The notes under the pieces: model-generated
Told to the model about the DNA's origin: nothing
Databases searched by the model: none
What the model saw: the letters and a program-made list of their open reading frames with translations, nothing else
From: JAAYCI01 sp964472465
GTDB lineage: Bacteria; Bacillota; Clostridia; Oscillospirales; Ruminococcaceae
DNA: 12,159 nt
NCBI GenBank assembly: GCA_964472465.1
Contig: CAYYLW010000078.1
Span: 1-12,159 of the forward strand
Direction of reading: 5' to 3'
Translations under genes and position numbers: made by a program
Shown here: positions 12,118 to 12,159 of the stretch, piece by piece
Layout: every line of letters begins with the position of its first letter
How positions within the stretch are numbered: position 1 is the stretch's first letter

Positions 12118-12159
12118 ATGCCACAGGAGATAGTGCTGGCGCTCATCTCGCTGGCCAGT
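12118..12159 (+). CDS. Probable holin-type membrane protein, N-terminal 14 codons only
   Basis: ATG 12118 follows the lysin stop directly (TAAATG), with GGGGGTGG about eight bases upstream. The 14 visible residues, MPQEIVLALISLAS, are a short polar start then a hydrophobic run, as at the N-terminus of small phage membrane proteins that neighbour endolysin genes (XhlA/holin-like). The window ends here, so length and topology cannot be checked and the holin name rests on context. Confidence 0.42.
   Translation, partial: MPQEIVLALISLAS

Overview
This window holds the late tail, baseplate, fibre and lysis region of a contractile-tailed phage (myovirus-type), a prophage, or possibly a phage-tail-like bacteriocin. 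Every gene is on the + strand, tightly packed, often overlapping by a few bases, and mostly preceded by strong AGGAGG-type ribosome binding sites. High GC in the structural genes, strong Shine-Dalgarno sequences and the fibre families suggest a GC-rich Clostridia host, such as a gut Oscillospiraceae-type Firmicute. This host call is an inference; nothing here names a host, and no integrase, attachment site, tRNA, CRISPR or reverse transcriptase is visible.

Layout. Positions 1-248: C-terminal end of a tail tube protein of the KPP10 ORF10/DUF3277 type. 271-733: tail assembly chaperone gene with two overlapping frames, apparently joined by a -2 programmed frameshift at a G-run followed by CGA, as in phage Mu. 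739-2247: short tape measure protein. 2252-6878: the baseplate in assembly-style order: Dit-like + LysM protein, baseplate plug, gp27-like hub, short central spike, gp25-like sheath initiator, baseplate J wedge and DUF2612-like wedge. 6901-7989: tail fibre with NPHxVT repeats. 8009-9002: three small genes of unknown function; two are sister proteins, each built from a duplicated 42-residue unit. 9092-10021: collar/gp12-like fibre with nine His-x-His motifs. 10134-10946: second fibre sharing the anchor sequence of the previous one but carrying a 33-residue repeat shaft. 11137-11418: small accessory protein. 11431-12117: M23 (LytM) endopeptidase lysin with a tandem C-terminal repeat. 12118 to the end: first 14 codons of a probable holin-type membrane protein.

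How the parts fit. The tape measure and chaperone set tail length and tube polymerisation. The hub, spike, plug, gp25, J and wedge proteins build the minimal baseplate that nucleates sheath and tube. The fibres at 6901-10946 are the probable host-recognition module and the most variable, AT-richer part of the window. The lysin and probable holin release the particles.

One technical caution: 4597-4696 is a run of 100 N flanked by an exact 55-base direct repeat. This looks like an assembler k-mer overlap rather than real duplication, so the spike and gp25 genes probably overlap directly in the true genome.
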